23,288 nucleotides of DNA, from contig JASLAP010000368.1 of NCBI GenBank assembly GCA_030147065.1, forward strand, positions 1-23,288, read 5' to 3'. Shown here piece by piece: positions 7,852 to 15,384 of the stretch (position 1 is its first letter; each line of letters starts with the position of its first letter). Under the pieces are notes generated by a model. The model searched no databases and had not been told where the DNA came from. It saw only the letters and a list, made by a program, of their open reading frames with translations. Both the position numbers and the translations under genes were made by a program. Source of the stretch: Pseudonocardia sp. Its GTDB lineage: Bacteria; Actinomycetota; Actinomycetes; Mycobacteriales; Pseudonocardiaceae.

Positions 7852-8268
7852 CTAGCAGCCGGCGCCGTCCGCCGCCCGGGCGGCCTTGATCCGGCGCCAG
7901 CCGCCGGCCCGGTTGTCGGCGACGATCCGGCGCACCATCTCGGCCAGCGGTGCGGCCGGGACCACCCCGCCCTCCCGGACGGCGACGGTGCGGGCGGTCG
8001 TGTTCTGGTGCCCGGCGGTGATGATCCCGTCCGGGTCGGGGACGATGCCGCCGTCGTAGAGGAACACGTTGACGTGGGTCTTCGCCGCGAGCAGGGCGCA
8101 GACGTTGCCGTGGCAGACGAAGTAGGGCTGCACGGTGCGCTTGATGGTCTCGGTGATCTCCGGGTCCACCGCGTGCACCAGCTCGCGCACCTGTTGGCAG
8201 ATGTCCTGCTGCCACTGCGGCAGCGCGCGGATGTAGTCGTCGACGCGCGGATCGACCGGGTACGCCAT
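7852..8268 (-). CDS. DUF1801 domain-containing protein
   Basis: This 138-residue protein matches the DUF1801 (YdhG-like) fold: DPRVDDYIRALPQWQQDICQ at the N-terminus, VDPEITETIKRTVQPYF in the middle and HVNVFLYDGG after it, closing with a helix IVADNRAGGWRRIK. Members are small cytoplasmic proteins without an established reaction. ATG 8268 is the natural start; the Shine-Dalgarno is weak. It begins 11 nt after the TrmO-like gene's stop, so it is most likely the last gene of the minus-strand TetR/monooxygenase run and translationally dependent on it. Confidence 0.85.
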   Translation of the reverse strand: MAYPVDPRVDDYIRALPQWQQDICQQVRELVHAVDPEITETIKRTVQPYFVCHGNVCALLAAKTHVNVFLYDGGIVPDPDGIITAGHQNTTARTVAVREGGVVPAAPLAEMVRRIVADNRAGGWRRIKAARAADGAGC

Positions 8269-8279
8269 GGCCGGTCAGC

Positions 8280-8693
8280 CTAGACGCCGTCGTCCGACCG
8301 GAGCACCGGCTTGACGTCCACGACCGGGGTGCCGTCCAGCGCCTCCAGCGGGCCCACCCGCAGGCGCAGGCCGTCGCGGGCGCGGATGCGCACCCGGTGC
8401 AGTCCGATCGGGTTGGGCCGGTCCGGCGAGCGGGTGCTGAACACACCCGTCTCCGGGTTGGCCGGGTCGTCGCGCGGGCGGGTGGCGAGCACGTCGCGGC
8501 TGGCCCGGTCGAACCAGGTCAGCAGCACGACCTCGGCCCCGGGGGCCAGGTCGCGCAGCCCCTCGGCGTAGCCGGGGTCGAACACCAGCCAGGCGTCCGG
8601 GGCGCCGTCCGCGCCCTGCTTGGGCGCGCTCGCCCGGTCGACCAGCGGTGACTCCACCCGGCCGATCACCCGCACCACGAACTGCTCGTCCAT
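8280..8693 (-). CDS. tsaA: TrmO/TsaA-domain protein (putative tRNA t6A37 methyltransferase)
   Basis: This 137-residue protein is a TsaA/UPF0066 (TrmO) domain. Its signature is ETGVFSTRSPDRPNPIGLHRV near residue 90, matching the ATRSPFRPNPIGL motif of the enzymes that use S-adenosylmethionine to N6-methylate threonylcarbamoyladenosine at position 37 of tRNA. It has only the core domain; E. coli TrmO is about 235 residues with a C-terminal extension, so activity on tRNA should not be assumed. ATG 8693 is chosen over upstream in-frame starts because GGGGAGG stands about 6 nt before it. It starts 13 nt after the monooxygenase stop, an unusual neighbour for a tRNA-modification gene. Confidence 0.85.
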   Translation of the reverse strand: MDEQFVVRVIGRVESPLVDRASAPKQGADGAPDAWLVFDPGYAEGLRDLAPGAEVVLLTWFDRASRDVLATRPRDDPANPETGVFSTRSPDRPNPIGLHRVRIRARDGLRLRVGPLEALDGTPVVDVKPVLRSDDGV

Positions 8694-8706
8694 CGCCCGC
8701 CCTCCC

Positions 8707-9936
8707 CTACCCCACCCTTCCCGTCCGACTCTCCCACCCGACGCCGGAGCCCGGTTCATCGGCCGCGGCCAGCTCCCGGACCAGCCCGCTGGACGGGCCG
8801 GCCACGGCGGCGGCGACCACCCGGTTCACCCCGGGCAGCACCGCCAGCCGCAGGGCCGCCCGGCGGACCAACAGGTCGGTGGCGGAGCCGGGGAGGAACC
8901 AGCGGATCCCGCGGCGGGCGGAGCGCTGCACGTCGGTGACGACGGGACGCCACAGCGCCTCGTAGCCGGCCAGCGCCTCGGCCACCGAGCCGGCCCGGTC
9001 CAGCCGGTCGGCGAGCACGTAGGCCCCGGCCACGGCCATCGAGGCACCCTGCCCGGCCAGCAGCGACACCGCGTACCCGGCGTCGCCGAGCAGCGTCACC
9101 CGCCGGCCGGACCAGCGGGGCGCGACGAGCTGGGCGACCCGGTCGTAGTAGACCTCCGCGCCCGGCGGGCAGTGGTCGAGCACCCGCGGGACGACCCAGC
9201 CCAGATCGCGGTACTGCTCCCGGACGGCGGCGCGCGGGTCGGCGGGCAGCGCCGGTTCGGCGGTGCGGTGGACAGCGAACGCGGCGACCCGGCCGTCGGG
9301 CAGCCCGTACAACCCGACCTGCCGGTCGACGGTGTCGGTGATGCAGAACCGGTCGCGCAGCTCGCCGTGCACCTGCGGGTCGGCGAAGGTCCAGGCGGCG
9401 GTGTGGAAGCCGAGCGGGCGCAGGTACCGCTGCTCGGGCCCGAACACCAGCCGGCGCACCTCGGAGTGGATGCCGTCCGCACCGACCAGCAGGTCGGCCT
9501 CCAGACCGGTCCCGTCGGCGAGGGTGACCCGCACCCGGTCGGCGCCGTCCTCGACCGCCACCGGCTCGACGCCGTGGCGCAGGTCCACCGCGGCCGGCAG
9601 GTGCTCGCGCAGGGCGGCCTCCAGGTCCGGGCGCAGGATGCTGACCAGCCGGCCGGCCCGGGACTCGGCGAACCGGGCGAACGGCAGTCCGGCCCGCCGC
9701 CGCCCGGCGCGGTCCAGGTAGGCGACCTCGGTGACGAGGTGGCCCAGTTCGCGGATCCGGGGCAGCACGCCCATGGCCTCGGCGGCGTCGTAGCCGGGCC
9801 CGAAGAAGTCCATCATGTAGCCCTGCCGGCGCGGGCCGGGGGCGCGCTCCAGCAGCGTCACGTCGTGGCCGCGCGCGCCCAGCCGCCCGGCCAGCGCGAG
9901 CCCGGCGATGCCGGCCCCGCACACGATCACCTTCAT
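8707..9936 (-). CDS. FAD-dependent monooxygenase (PHBH/TetX-like)
   Basis: This 409-residue flavoprotein has the GxGxxG dinucleotide loop at the N-terminus (VIVCGAGIAGLALAGRL), the LRPDLEAALREHL segment, the DG motif LLVGADGIHSEVRR about residue 155, and the GD motif LLGDAGYAVSLLAGQGAS about residue 280. This is the architecture of single-component aromatic or antibiotic hydroxylases that use NAD(P)H and oxygen. The substrate cannot be read. The reading frame stays open far upstream, but ATG 9936 has GGAGGAG close before it and fits the family start exactly. Its ATG overlaps the TetR stop codon (ATGA, 4 nt), so the two are translationally coupled. TetR control suggests induction by the substrate or a toxic compound. 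Confidence 0.92.
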   Translation of the reverse strand: MKVIVCGAGIAGLALAGRLGARGHDVTLLERAPGPRRQGYMMDFFGPGYDAAEAMGVLPRIRELGHLVTEVAYLDRAGRRRAGLPFARFAESRAGRLVSILRPDLEAALREHLPAAVDLRHGVEPVAVEDGADRVRVTLADGTGLEADLLVGADGIHSEVRRLVFGPEQRYLRPLGFHTAAWTFADPQVHGELRDRFCITDTVDRQVGLYGLPDGRVAAFAVHRTAEPALPADPRAAVREQYRDLGWVVPRVLDHCPPGAEVYYDRVAQLVAPRWSGRRVTLLGDAGYAVSLLAGQGASMAVAGAYVLADRLDRAGSVAEALAGYEALWRPVVTDVQRSARRGIRWFLPGSATDLLVRRAALRLAVLPGVNRVVAAAVAGPSSGLVRELAAADEPGSGVGWESRTGRVG

Positions 9937-10520
9937 GTCCGTTCTCCTCCCTCGTCGGGTGGCGGTGCGGTCATCCGGTCCAGCACCGGCCCGGCGTACT
10001 GGGCGGTGAGCCCGGGGTCCAGGCCCCGGTGCAGCAGCAGGCCGTCGACCGTCGCGGCGAGCACGGCCGCGGTGCGCTCCGGGTCGGCGACGCCGTGCCC
10101 GGCCATCCAGCCTGCGAGGCGGTGCCGGAACCCGGCGAGGACAGCCGCGACGTCCGCCCGCAGCGCGGGGTCGCGGGCCGCGGCCAGGTAGGTCTCGACG
10201 AACACCACCGACACCGGGTCCCGCCCGGAGACCTCGGCCAGCGAGCCGAGCACGAGCCGCACGGCGTCGGGCGGATCGGCCGCACCGTCGAGCAGCTCGT
10301 CCAGGCCGCCGGCCACCTCGCGCAGGACACCGACGGCCGCCTCCCGCAGCAACGCCTCCAGCGAGGCGAAGTGGTAGTGCACCAGTCCCGCCCCGACGCC
10401 CGCGCGCTCGGCCACCGACCGGGTGCTCACCCCGCGCCAGCCCTGCTCGGCGATCAGCTCGACCGCGGCCCGCCGCAGCCGCTCGCGGACCTGCTGCCCG
10501 CGCTCCACGGACGTGGCCAT
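9933..10520 (-). CDS. TetR/AcrR-family transcriptional regulator
   Basis: This 195-residue regulator carries an N-terminal TetR helix-turn-helix (GVSTRSVAERAGVGAGLVHYHF, about residues 30-51) followed by SLEALLREA and a helical ligand-binding domain with LAAARDPALRADVAAVLAGFR. It most likely represses its own operon, which includes the overlapping FAD monooxygenase gene. ATG 10520 is preceded by AGGAGG at suitable spacing. A perfect palindrome with 6-bp arms lies 22 nt upstream of the start and probably is its operator. The inducer is unknown but is likely to be the monooxygenase substrate or a related compound. Confidence 0.92.
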   Translation of the reverse strand: MATSVERGQQVRERLRRAAVELIAEQGWRGVSTRSVAERAGVGAGLVHYHFASLEALLREAAVGVLREVAGGLDELLDGAADPPDAVRLVLGSLAEVSGRDPVSVVFVETYLAAARDPALRADVAAVLAGFRHRLAGWMAGHGVADPERTAAVLAATVDGLLLHRGLDPGLTAQYAGPVLDRMTAPPPDEGGERT

Positions 10521-10541
10521 CCCGCCTCCTGGTCGATTGCC

Positions 10542-10557
10542 TTGGGCGTTTGCCCAA
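10542..10557. promoter_or_regulatory. Palindromic operator upstream of the TetR gene
   Basis: TTGGGC, a 4-nt spacer GTTT, and GCCCAA form a perfect inverted repeat. On the minus strand a TAGCCT -10-like box (10563-10568) lies just upstream, so the palindrome would sit across the transcription start, the usual position for TetR autorepression. No strong -35 is seen. Confidence 0.6.
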
Positions 10558-10612
10558 CGCGGAGGCTACACGTCGGCCCCGGCTCCGACGAGGACACGGG
10601 CGGCGCGACGCG

Positions 10613-10651
10613 ACGGCGCCGCGGCCGGCCGACCGGTCACCGCGGCGCCGT
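10613..10651 (-). terminator. 12-bp hairpin after the MetE-like gene
   Basis: ACGGCGCCGCGG (10613-10624) and CCGCGGCGCCGT (10640-10651) are exact inverted repeats with a 15-nt loop that itself contains the palindrome GACCGGTC. It begins 7 nt after the stop codon of the MetE-like gene and separates it from the TetR operon transcribed in the same direction. Confidence 0.7.
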
Positions 10652-10658
10652 TCCGCTG

Positions 10659-11828
10659 TCAGAGGCCGAGCTTCTCCGCGGCCAGCCGGGATCCCTCGAC
10701 CCGCGAGGTGATCTTCTGGAAGGCGACGTCCCGGGCGTAGTCGGGCGATCCGTGGTTGGGCTTCTCGTCGATCGAGAACGGCGAGAATCCGCAGTCGTCG
10801 GTCGACCCGATCTGTTCGCGCGGAATGAAGTTGGCCGCCCGGATCAGCCGCTCGGCGATCTCCTGCGGCGATTCCACCCGCGGATTCAGTGGATTGGTCA
10901 CGCCGAGGTACGCCATCTGCGCGACCCCGTCGGCGTCGGTGCGCAGGTGCTTGCCGATCGACTCCAGCACCGGGTCGCGGTCGCGCTCGGAGGAGAACTG
11001 GATGAGGAAGTACCCGGCGTTGATGTCGAACATGGTCCCGAGCAGGTTGTTGTAGGGCACGTCCGCGGAGTGCACCGAGTCGCGGTCGCCGCCGGGGCAG
11101 GTGTGCACGCCGATGCTGCGCCGCTCCTCGGCCGAGAACCGGGCCATCACCCGGTTGATCAGCTCGATGAAGTGCGGCAGCAGCCCGGCGCCGGTCCACG
11201 GGTTGCGCGGGTCCTCCCGGGTGGCCAGCCGGCCCTCGGTGAAGTCGACCGAGACCCGGGCCGCGCCGGCGGCGAGGGCCTCCCGGATGTCGCGCTCGCA
11301 CTCGTCGACCAGGGTGGCCTCGAACTCCTCCCGCGGGTAGCCCTGGACCGGGTCCTTCAGCGGGTAGAGCAGGGCCAGCATCGACGGCGCGATCACCGCC
11401 TGCTTCATCGGCGTGTGCGCGTAGGGCAGCGACTTGCGCAGCGTGTCGGCGGCGTACTGGTTGTACCGGAACGGCCCGCGCTCCAGCTTGGGCAGCTGCC
11501 GGCCGTGGCCATCGGCGAAGATAGCGAAGAACTGCCCGCCCGGGCCCAGCCCGGGGGCCAGCCCGGTGCCGCCGAGGGTGTCGGTGATCGGGTAGGTGGC
11601 GAACGACGACCAGCGCTGCTCGCCGTCGGAGATGATCGGCGAGCCGGTGGCCTCGAACCGCTCGATCGAGTCGCGGACCGCCGCGTCCTGCAGCTCCTCC
11701 AGCTCCGGACGGGCGATCTCGCCGGCGTCGTAGCGGGCGTAGGCGGCCTGCAGCGCGGCCGGGCGGGGCAGCGAGCCGACCGGCTCGGTGGGCAGTCCGG
11801 TGCTGGTGCGCGGGTCGTAGGAAGCCAT
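10659..11828 (-). CDS. Core-type cobalamin-independent methionine synthase (MetE C-domain)-like protein
   Basis: This 389-residue protein corresponds to the catalytic half of MetE, a zinc-dependent methyltransferase barrel. Candidate zinc ligands are His242 and Cys244 (GVHTCPGG) and Cys346 (STDDCGFSPF). The glutamate ligand position of MetE falls in FLIQFSSERD, with Gln277 and Glu281 nearby; as I recall, related core proteins also read IQLxxE there. N-terminal landmarks include TEPVGSLPRP and ISDGEQRWSSF. Core-MetE proteins may use methyl donors other than methyl-folate, and some family members act on coenzyme M or degradation intermediates, so the reaction is open. ATG 11828 is preceded by GGAAGGAGAGG. 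It has its own promoter, a leader of about 170 nt and a terminator, so it is monocistronic. Confidence 0.85.
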   Translation of the reverse strand: MASYDPRTSTGLPTEPVGSLPRPAALQAAYARYDAGEIARPELEELQDAAVRDSIERFEATGSPIISDGEQRWSSFATYPITDTLGGTGLAPGLGPGGQFFAIFADGHGRQLPKLERGPFRYNQYAADTLRKSLPYAHTPMKQAVIAPSMLALLYPLKDPVQGYPREEFEATLVDECERDIREALAAGAARVSVDFTEGRLATREDPRNPWTGAGLLPHFIELINRVMARFSAEERRSIGVHTCPGGDRDSVHSADVPYNNLLGTMFDINAGYFLIQFSSERDRDPVLESIGKHLRTDADGVAQMAYLGVTNPLNPRVESPQEIAERLIRAANFIPREQIGSTDDCGFSPFSIDEKPNHGSPDYARDVAFQKITSRVEGSRLAAEKLGL

Positions 11829-12000
11829 CGACGCCTCTCCTTCCCGCCCCGCGCGGCACCGGCGGGCGTCCCCGTTCGGGCGCGCGCCACGGCACCGCAC
11901 CGGACGGATGCGGTCGGGAAAACTGCGCCCGGGGCAGCCCCCGATACCGGTCGAATAAGCATCCGATCGGCAGTGGGAGACGGGGCGTCCAGGCTCGGAA
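11829..12000 (-). other. Long untranslated leader of the MetE-like gene
   Basis: About 170 nt separate the predicted transcription start from the start codon. The half nearest the gene is GC-rich and could fold strongly. I looked for SAM and cobalamin riboswitch consensus stretches, which are common upstream of methionine genes, and did not recognise one. No short upstream reading frame stands out. Confidence 0.35.
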
Positions 12001-12005
12001 GGCAG

Positions 12006-12034
12006 AGAGTAACGGCGCCGGACAGACCGGTCAA
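12006..12034 (-). promoter_or_regulatory. Sigma-70-type promoter for the MetE-like gene
   Basis: On the minus strand TTGACC (12029-12034) and TACTCT (12006-12011) are separated by exactly 17 nt, a good match to the housekeeping consensus. The predicted start near 12000 leaves a leader of about 170 nt before the ATG at 11828. A GACCGGTC palindrome (12025-12032) overlaps the -35 box. Confidence 0.7.
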
Positions 12035-12090
12035 CGCAGTCGGAATTCCCCGCCATCCGAAACCCGGGGTGGCCGAATGACGATCACGCG

Positions 12091-12114
12091 CCGATCACCC
12101 GGGAGGGTGATCGG
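12091..12114 (-). terminator. 10-bp hairpin ending the liv-type operon
   Basis: CCGATCACCC (12091-12100) and GGGTGATCGG (12105-12114) form a perfect 10-bp stem with a 4-nt loop, 6 nt after the stop of the substrate-binding protein gene. No T-tract follows on either strand. Confidence 0.8.
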
Positions 12115-12120
12115 TGGCGC

Positions 12121-13374
12121 TCAGTCGAACTCGTAGCTCTGCGCGCTCGGCCCGTTCAGCGTCTTGAGCACGGTCAGCCCGCCCTCGACCGACGGGTCGA
12201 CCCGGGAGACGAACACCGAGCGGGTGGGCGGCTCGGCGACGTCGGTGTAGTCCAGCGGACCGGGGAAGATCCCGCCGGTGTCCAGGTCGGAGGTGGTCCG
12301 CATGGCCGCGACCACGCCCTCCGGGGTGAGGTCGCCCGCCGAGCAGGCGCCCTCCAACGCCCTGGCCAGCAGGTCGGCCTGCGCGTAGGCCAGCGGCACC
12401 TCCCAGCCGGGGGCCGGGTCGCCCGGCGCGGCCGTCTCGTACAGCTCGACGGCCGTCCGGACGCCCTCGCCCTCGGCGGTGTAGGGGGCGACGCTGGTGA
12501 TGGCGTGGAAGTTGTCCACCAGGGCCTGCTCGGCCGGGGTGCCCAGCAGCGACGGGCTGTAGGCCGGGGTGTTGCCGACCAGCGGCACGTTCATCCCGAT
12601 CGAGGCCAGCACCGGCGCCAGCGACCCGAGCTGGGCGGCCGCCGCGGAGAGCACCACCGCCGACACCCCGGCCTGCTGCAGCGCCGCGGCCTGCGCGGAC
12701 AGGTCGGTGTCGCGCGGGGTGATCTCGATGGGCACCACGGTCAGCCCGCGCTCGGCGGCGGCGTACTGGGTGCCGATCAGGGCGTCGCTGCCGTAGTCGC
12801 CGACGAAGTGCACGTGCCCGATCGCCGAACCCGGGGCCAGCCCGAGGTCGTCGACCAGGTAGTCCACCGCGTTGGCTGCCTCGATGCGGTAGGTGGTGCC
12901 GGGGATCTGGGCGCCCTCGTTGCCCAGCGCCACGCTGGCCCAGCCCATCCCGCCCATGTAGAGCCCGTCCTCCTCGGTCAGCGGCAGCAGCGCGGCCACC
13001 ACCGGCGAGCCGAGCACCTGCTGCAGGGCGACCACGTTCGGGGCCATGCTGCGGTAGAGCGACACCGCCCGCTGCGGGTCGTAGCCGTGGTCCTGGACCT
13101 GCATGTCGATCTGCCGGTCGCAGATGCCGCCCTCGCCGTTGCGGGCGTCCCAGTACGCCTGCATCTCCTGGACGTGCACCGGGGAGCTGGCGGCGAACGG
13201 CCCGGACAGGTCGGTCAGCACGCCGAGCGCGATCGTGGTGTCGGTGACCCCGTTGCCGGTGCGGACCTCGCCGGCCTCCTGGACGCCGCCGCCCGCGTTC
13301 GGGTCGGTCGTGCAGGCGGCCAGGACGACCAGGCCGGCCGCCGCGGTCGCGCAACGCAGGACTGCTCTTCTCAT
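12121..13374 (-). CDS. Branched-chain-type ABC transporter substrate-binding lipoprotein
   Basis: This 417-residue protein is a periplasmic-binding-fold type I receptor of the Leu/Ile/Val-binding family. The N-terminus MRRAVLRCATAAAGLVVLAAC is a lipoprotein signal peptide with lipobox LAAC and lipidated Cys21, so it would be anchored outside the membrane. The mature part starts with a short Gly-rich linker, then TDTTIALGVLTDLSGPFA, the family's first strand and ligand loop. In the middle QAAALQQAGVSAVVLSAAAAQLG is the typical lobe-2 region. In combination with a PaaX regulator the ligand may be an aromatic or organic acid rather than an amino acid; this is inference. Its ATG overlaps the LivM stop codon by 4 nt, and it is the last gene of the operon. 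Confidence 0.9.
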   Translation of the reverse strand: MRRAVLRCATAAAGLVVLAACTTDPNAGGGVQEAGEVRTGNGVTDTTIALGVLTDLSGPFAASSPVHVQEMQAYWDARNGEGGICDRQIDMQVQDHGYDPQRAVSLYRSMAPNVVALQQVLGSPVVAALLPLTEEDGLYMGGMGWASVALGNEGAQIPGTTYRIEAANAVDYLVDDLGLAPGSAIGHVHFVGDYGSDALIGTQYAAAERGLTVVPIEITPRDTDLSAQAAALQQAGVSAVVLSAAAAQLGSLAPVLASIGMNVPLVGNTPAYSPSLLGTPAEQALVDNFHAITSVAPYTAEGEGVRTAVELYETAAPGDPAPGWEVPLAYAQADLLARALEGACSAGDLTPEGVVAAMRTTSDLDTGGIFPGPLDYTDVAEPPTRSVFVSRVDPSVEGGLTVLKTLNGPSAQSYEFD

Positions 13375-14501
13375 GCGACGGTCTCCTTCGACCTCGGTGC
13401 ATCGGTGGCAGCGGGCGGGTCCGCGGGGGGTGGGCGGTCGGCACCGCGCCGGGCGAGGGCGGCGCGCAGCCGGCCGAACCCGCCGGCCAGCCCGCCGCGC
13501 AGGAACAGCAGGACGGCGACGATCGCCAGCCCGTAGAGCAGCCGACTGAGGTTGGCCGGGTCCAGGCCGCCGGACCCGGGCGCGGACAGGAACGGCAGGA
13601 CGGCGCTGTACTGGGTGAGCACCAGCGGCAGGACCACCACCACCGCGGCCCCGACCGCCGCCCCGGCCACCGACCCGACCCCGCCGAGCACGATCATCAC
13701 CAGGAAGTCGACCGAGAGCACCAGGCCGAACGAGTCCGGGGCGACCCGGCCGAAGGCCAGCGCGGTGAGCGCGCCGCCGATCCCGGCGTAGATCGACGAC
13801 AGCGTGAACGCGCTGGCCTTGACCCGGGCCACGGCGACCCCGGCGGCACCGGCGGCGGCCTCGCCGTCGCGCACCGCGGCCATCGCCCGCCCGGCCCGCC
13901 CGCGCACGACACCGGCCGCGAACCACCCGGCGACCAGCACGATCCCTAAGAACAGGAACCACTGCCGGTGCAGCCCCTCGAACTCGGTGCCCAGCACGGC
14001 GAGGTAGTCCGGGTCGCGGTTGCTGAAGCTGAAGCCCGGCACCCCGAACGGCTCGACGCGCCGGCCGTTGAACCCGCCGGTGAGCGACTCGGCGTTGACC
14101 CAGACGTGCCGGCCGAGGAACACCAGCCCGAGCGAGGCCAGGCCGAGGTAGATGCCGCGCAGCCGGCCGGCGATCGGGCTGAACGCGGCGCCGGCCGCGC
14201 CGGCCACGATCCCGGCCGCGACCAGCGCCAGCACCGGGGGCAGGCCGAGCCCGGCGTAGTCGTCGTCGGCCTCGCCGGCCAGCAGGGTGTAGGTGTAGGC
14301 GCCGAGCCCGACGAAGAACGCGTGCCCCAGCGACAGCTGCCCGGCCACCCCGACCAGCAGGGTGAGCCCGATCGCGGCAACCATGGCGGCCATCGCGAAC
14401 AGCCCGGCCTGCAACCAGAAGTCGGTGAGCCACAGCGGCAGGGCCGCCGCCACCAGCACCGCCGCGACCCGCAGGCCCGTCACCGCCACCCGGCTAGACA
14501 C
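13371..14501 (-). CDS. livM: LivM-type ABC transporter permease
   Basis: This 376-residue integral membrane protein is the LivM half of a branched-chain-type permease. Hydrophobic segments start at residue 10, and the family signature GQLSLGHAFFVGLGAY is at about 54-69, with RLRGIYLGLASLGLVF and the cytoplasmic ATPase-contact stretch RAGRAMAAVRDGEAAAGAAGV later. The last 40 residues are Pro/Ala/Arg-rich, cytoplasmic and probably disordered. The GTG start at 14501 overlaps the LivH stop by 8 nt, and its own stop overlaps the start of the binding-protein gene by 4 nt, so translation of the operon is chained. Confidence 0.9.
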   Translation of the reverse strand: MSSRVAVTGLRVAAVLVAAALPLWLTDFWLQAGLFAMAAMVAAIGLTLLVGVAGQLSLGHAFFVGLGAYTYTLLAGEADDDYAGLGLPPVLALVAAGIVAGAAGAAFSPIAGRLRGIYLGLASLGLVFLGRHVWVNAESLTGGFNGRRVEPFGVPGFSFSNRDPDYLAVLGTEFEGLHRQWFLFLGIVLVAGWFAAGVVRGRAGRAMAAVRDGEAAAGAAGVAVARVKASAFTLSSIYAGIGGALTALAFGRVAPDSFGLVLSVDFLVMIVLGGVGSVAGAAVGAAVVVVLPLVLTQYSAVLPFLSAPGSGGLDPANLSRLLYGLAIVAVLLFLRGGLAGGFGRLRAALARRGADRPPPADPPAATDAPRSKETVA

Positions 14502-15384
14502 GCAGCGCCTCCCGTCCCCCGAACAGCCCGGACGGCCGCACCAGCAGCACGATGATCATCACCGCGTACGGCACCACCTCGCCCAGCCCGCGGCCGAGCA
14601 CGTGCAACTGGGTCTCGTACCCCGCGGCCAGCGCCTGGGCGACCCCGATCACCAGCCCGCCGACGACCGCGCCGGGGACCGAGTCGAATCCGCCCAGCAC
14701 CCAGGCCGGGATGGCCGCGAACGCGACCAGCGCCACCGGCGGGGACACCCCGGGGGCCGGGAAGGAGGTCAGGAAGATCCCGGCGACCGCGGCCAGCGCC
14801 CCCGCCAGCGCCCAGGCGGCCGCGCTGGTGCGGCCGATCCGGATGCCCATCAGCGCGGCGGTGTCGGAGTCGGCGGCGGCCGCCCGCATCGCCACCCCGG
14901 TATCGGTGCGCGCGGTCACCAGCCCCAGCACCGCGAACACGACCAGCGCGACCAGCGCGGCGACCGCCCGGGATGCGGGCAGGGTGATCCCGCCGAAGGA
15001 GACCACCGCGGCCCCCCACGGCGCCCCGGTGACCAGCACGTCGTTGCCGATCCGCCGGGTCAGCTCGGTGAGCAGCAGGATGTCCGCGCCGAGGGTGAGG
15101 ATGGCGAAGGTGCCCGGGTCGCGCTGGGCGGCGTTGCGCACCAGCAGGGTGTCGATCAGCACCGCCGCCAGCGCGGCGCCGAGCACCCCGACCAGCGCGG
15201 CGAGCCAGAACCCGAGCACCGGGTGCAGCACGGCCACCAGGTAGGCGCCGAGCAGCAGCACCGAGCCGTGGGCGAAGTTGAGCACCCCGGTCGCCTTGAA
15301 CACGATCACGAACCCGACCGCGATCAGGGCCAGCACCAGGCCCAGCGACAGGCCGTTGACCAGTTGGCTCAGCAGGTAGGTCAC
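14494..15384 (-). CDS. livH: LivH-type ABC transporter permease
   Basis: This 296-residue membrane protein is the LivH partner: LSLGLVLALIAVGFVIVF forms the first membrane segment, followed by the signature VLNFAHGSVLLLGAYL. Near the C-terminus GGFDSVPGAVVGGLVIGVAQAL and VPYAVMIIVLLVRPSGLFG close the family pattern. It should pair with LivM to form the channel and bind the fused ATPase. The frame remains open far upstream into other genes, but GTG 15384 gives VTYLLSQLVNGLSLG, the normal N-terminus, and overlaps the stop of the ATPase gene by 4 nt (GTGA). Confidence 0.9.
   Translation of the reverse strand: MTYLLSQLVNGLSLGLVLALIAVGFVIVFKATGVLNFAHGSVLLLGAYLVAVLHPVLGFWLAALVGVLGAALAAVLIDTLLVRNAAQRDPGTFAILTLGADILLLTELTRRIGNDVLVTGAPWGAAVVSFGGITLPASRAVAALVALVVFAVLGLVTARTDTGVAMRAAAADSDTAALMGIRIGRTSAAAWALAGALAAVAGIFLTSFPAPGVSPPVALVAFAAIPAWVLGGFDSVPGAVVGGLVIGVAQALAAGYETQLHVLGRGLGEVVPYAVMIIVLLVRPSGLFGGREALRV

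Noticed and set aside
8707..11895. A single minus-strand open frame of over 1000 codons
   Set aside because: It is the true monooxygenase frame left open upstream by high GC content. Upstream of 9936 the translation is Arg/Ala/Gly-rich and lies over the TetR and MetE-like genes in another frame.
11829..12000. SAM or cobalamin riboswitch before the MetE-like gene
   Set aside because: I could not find the conserved core stretches of either class by eye.
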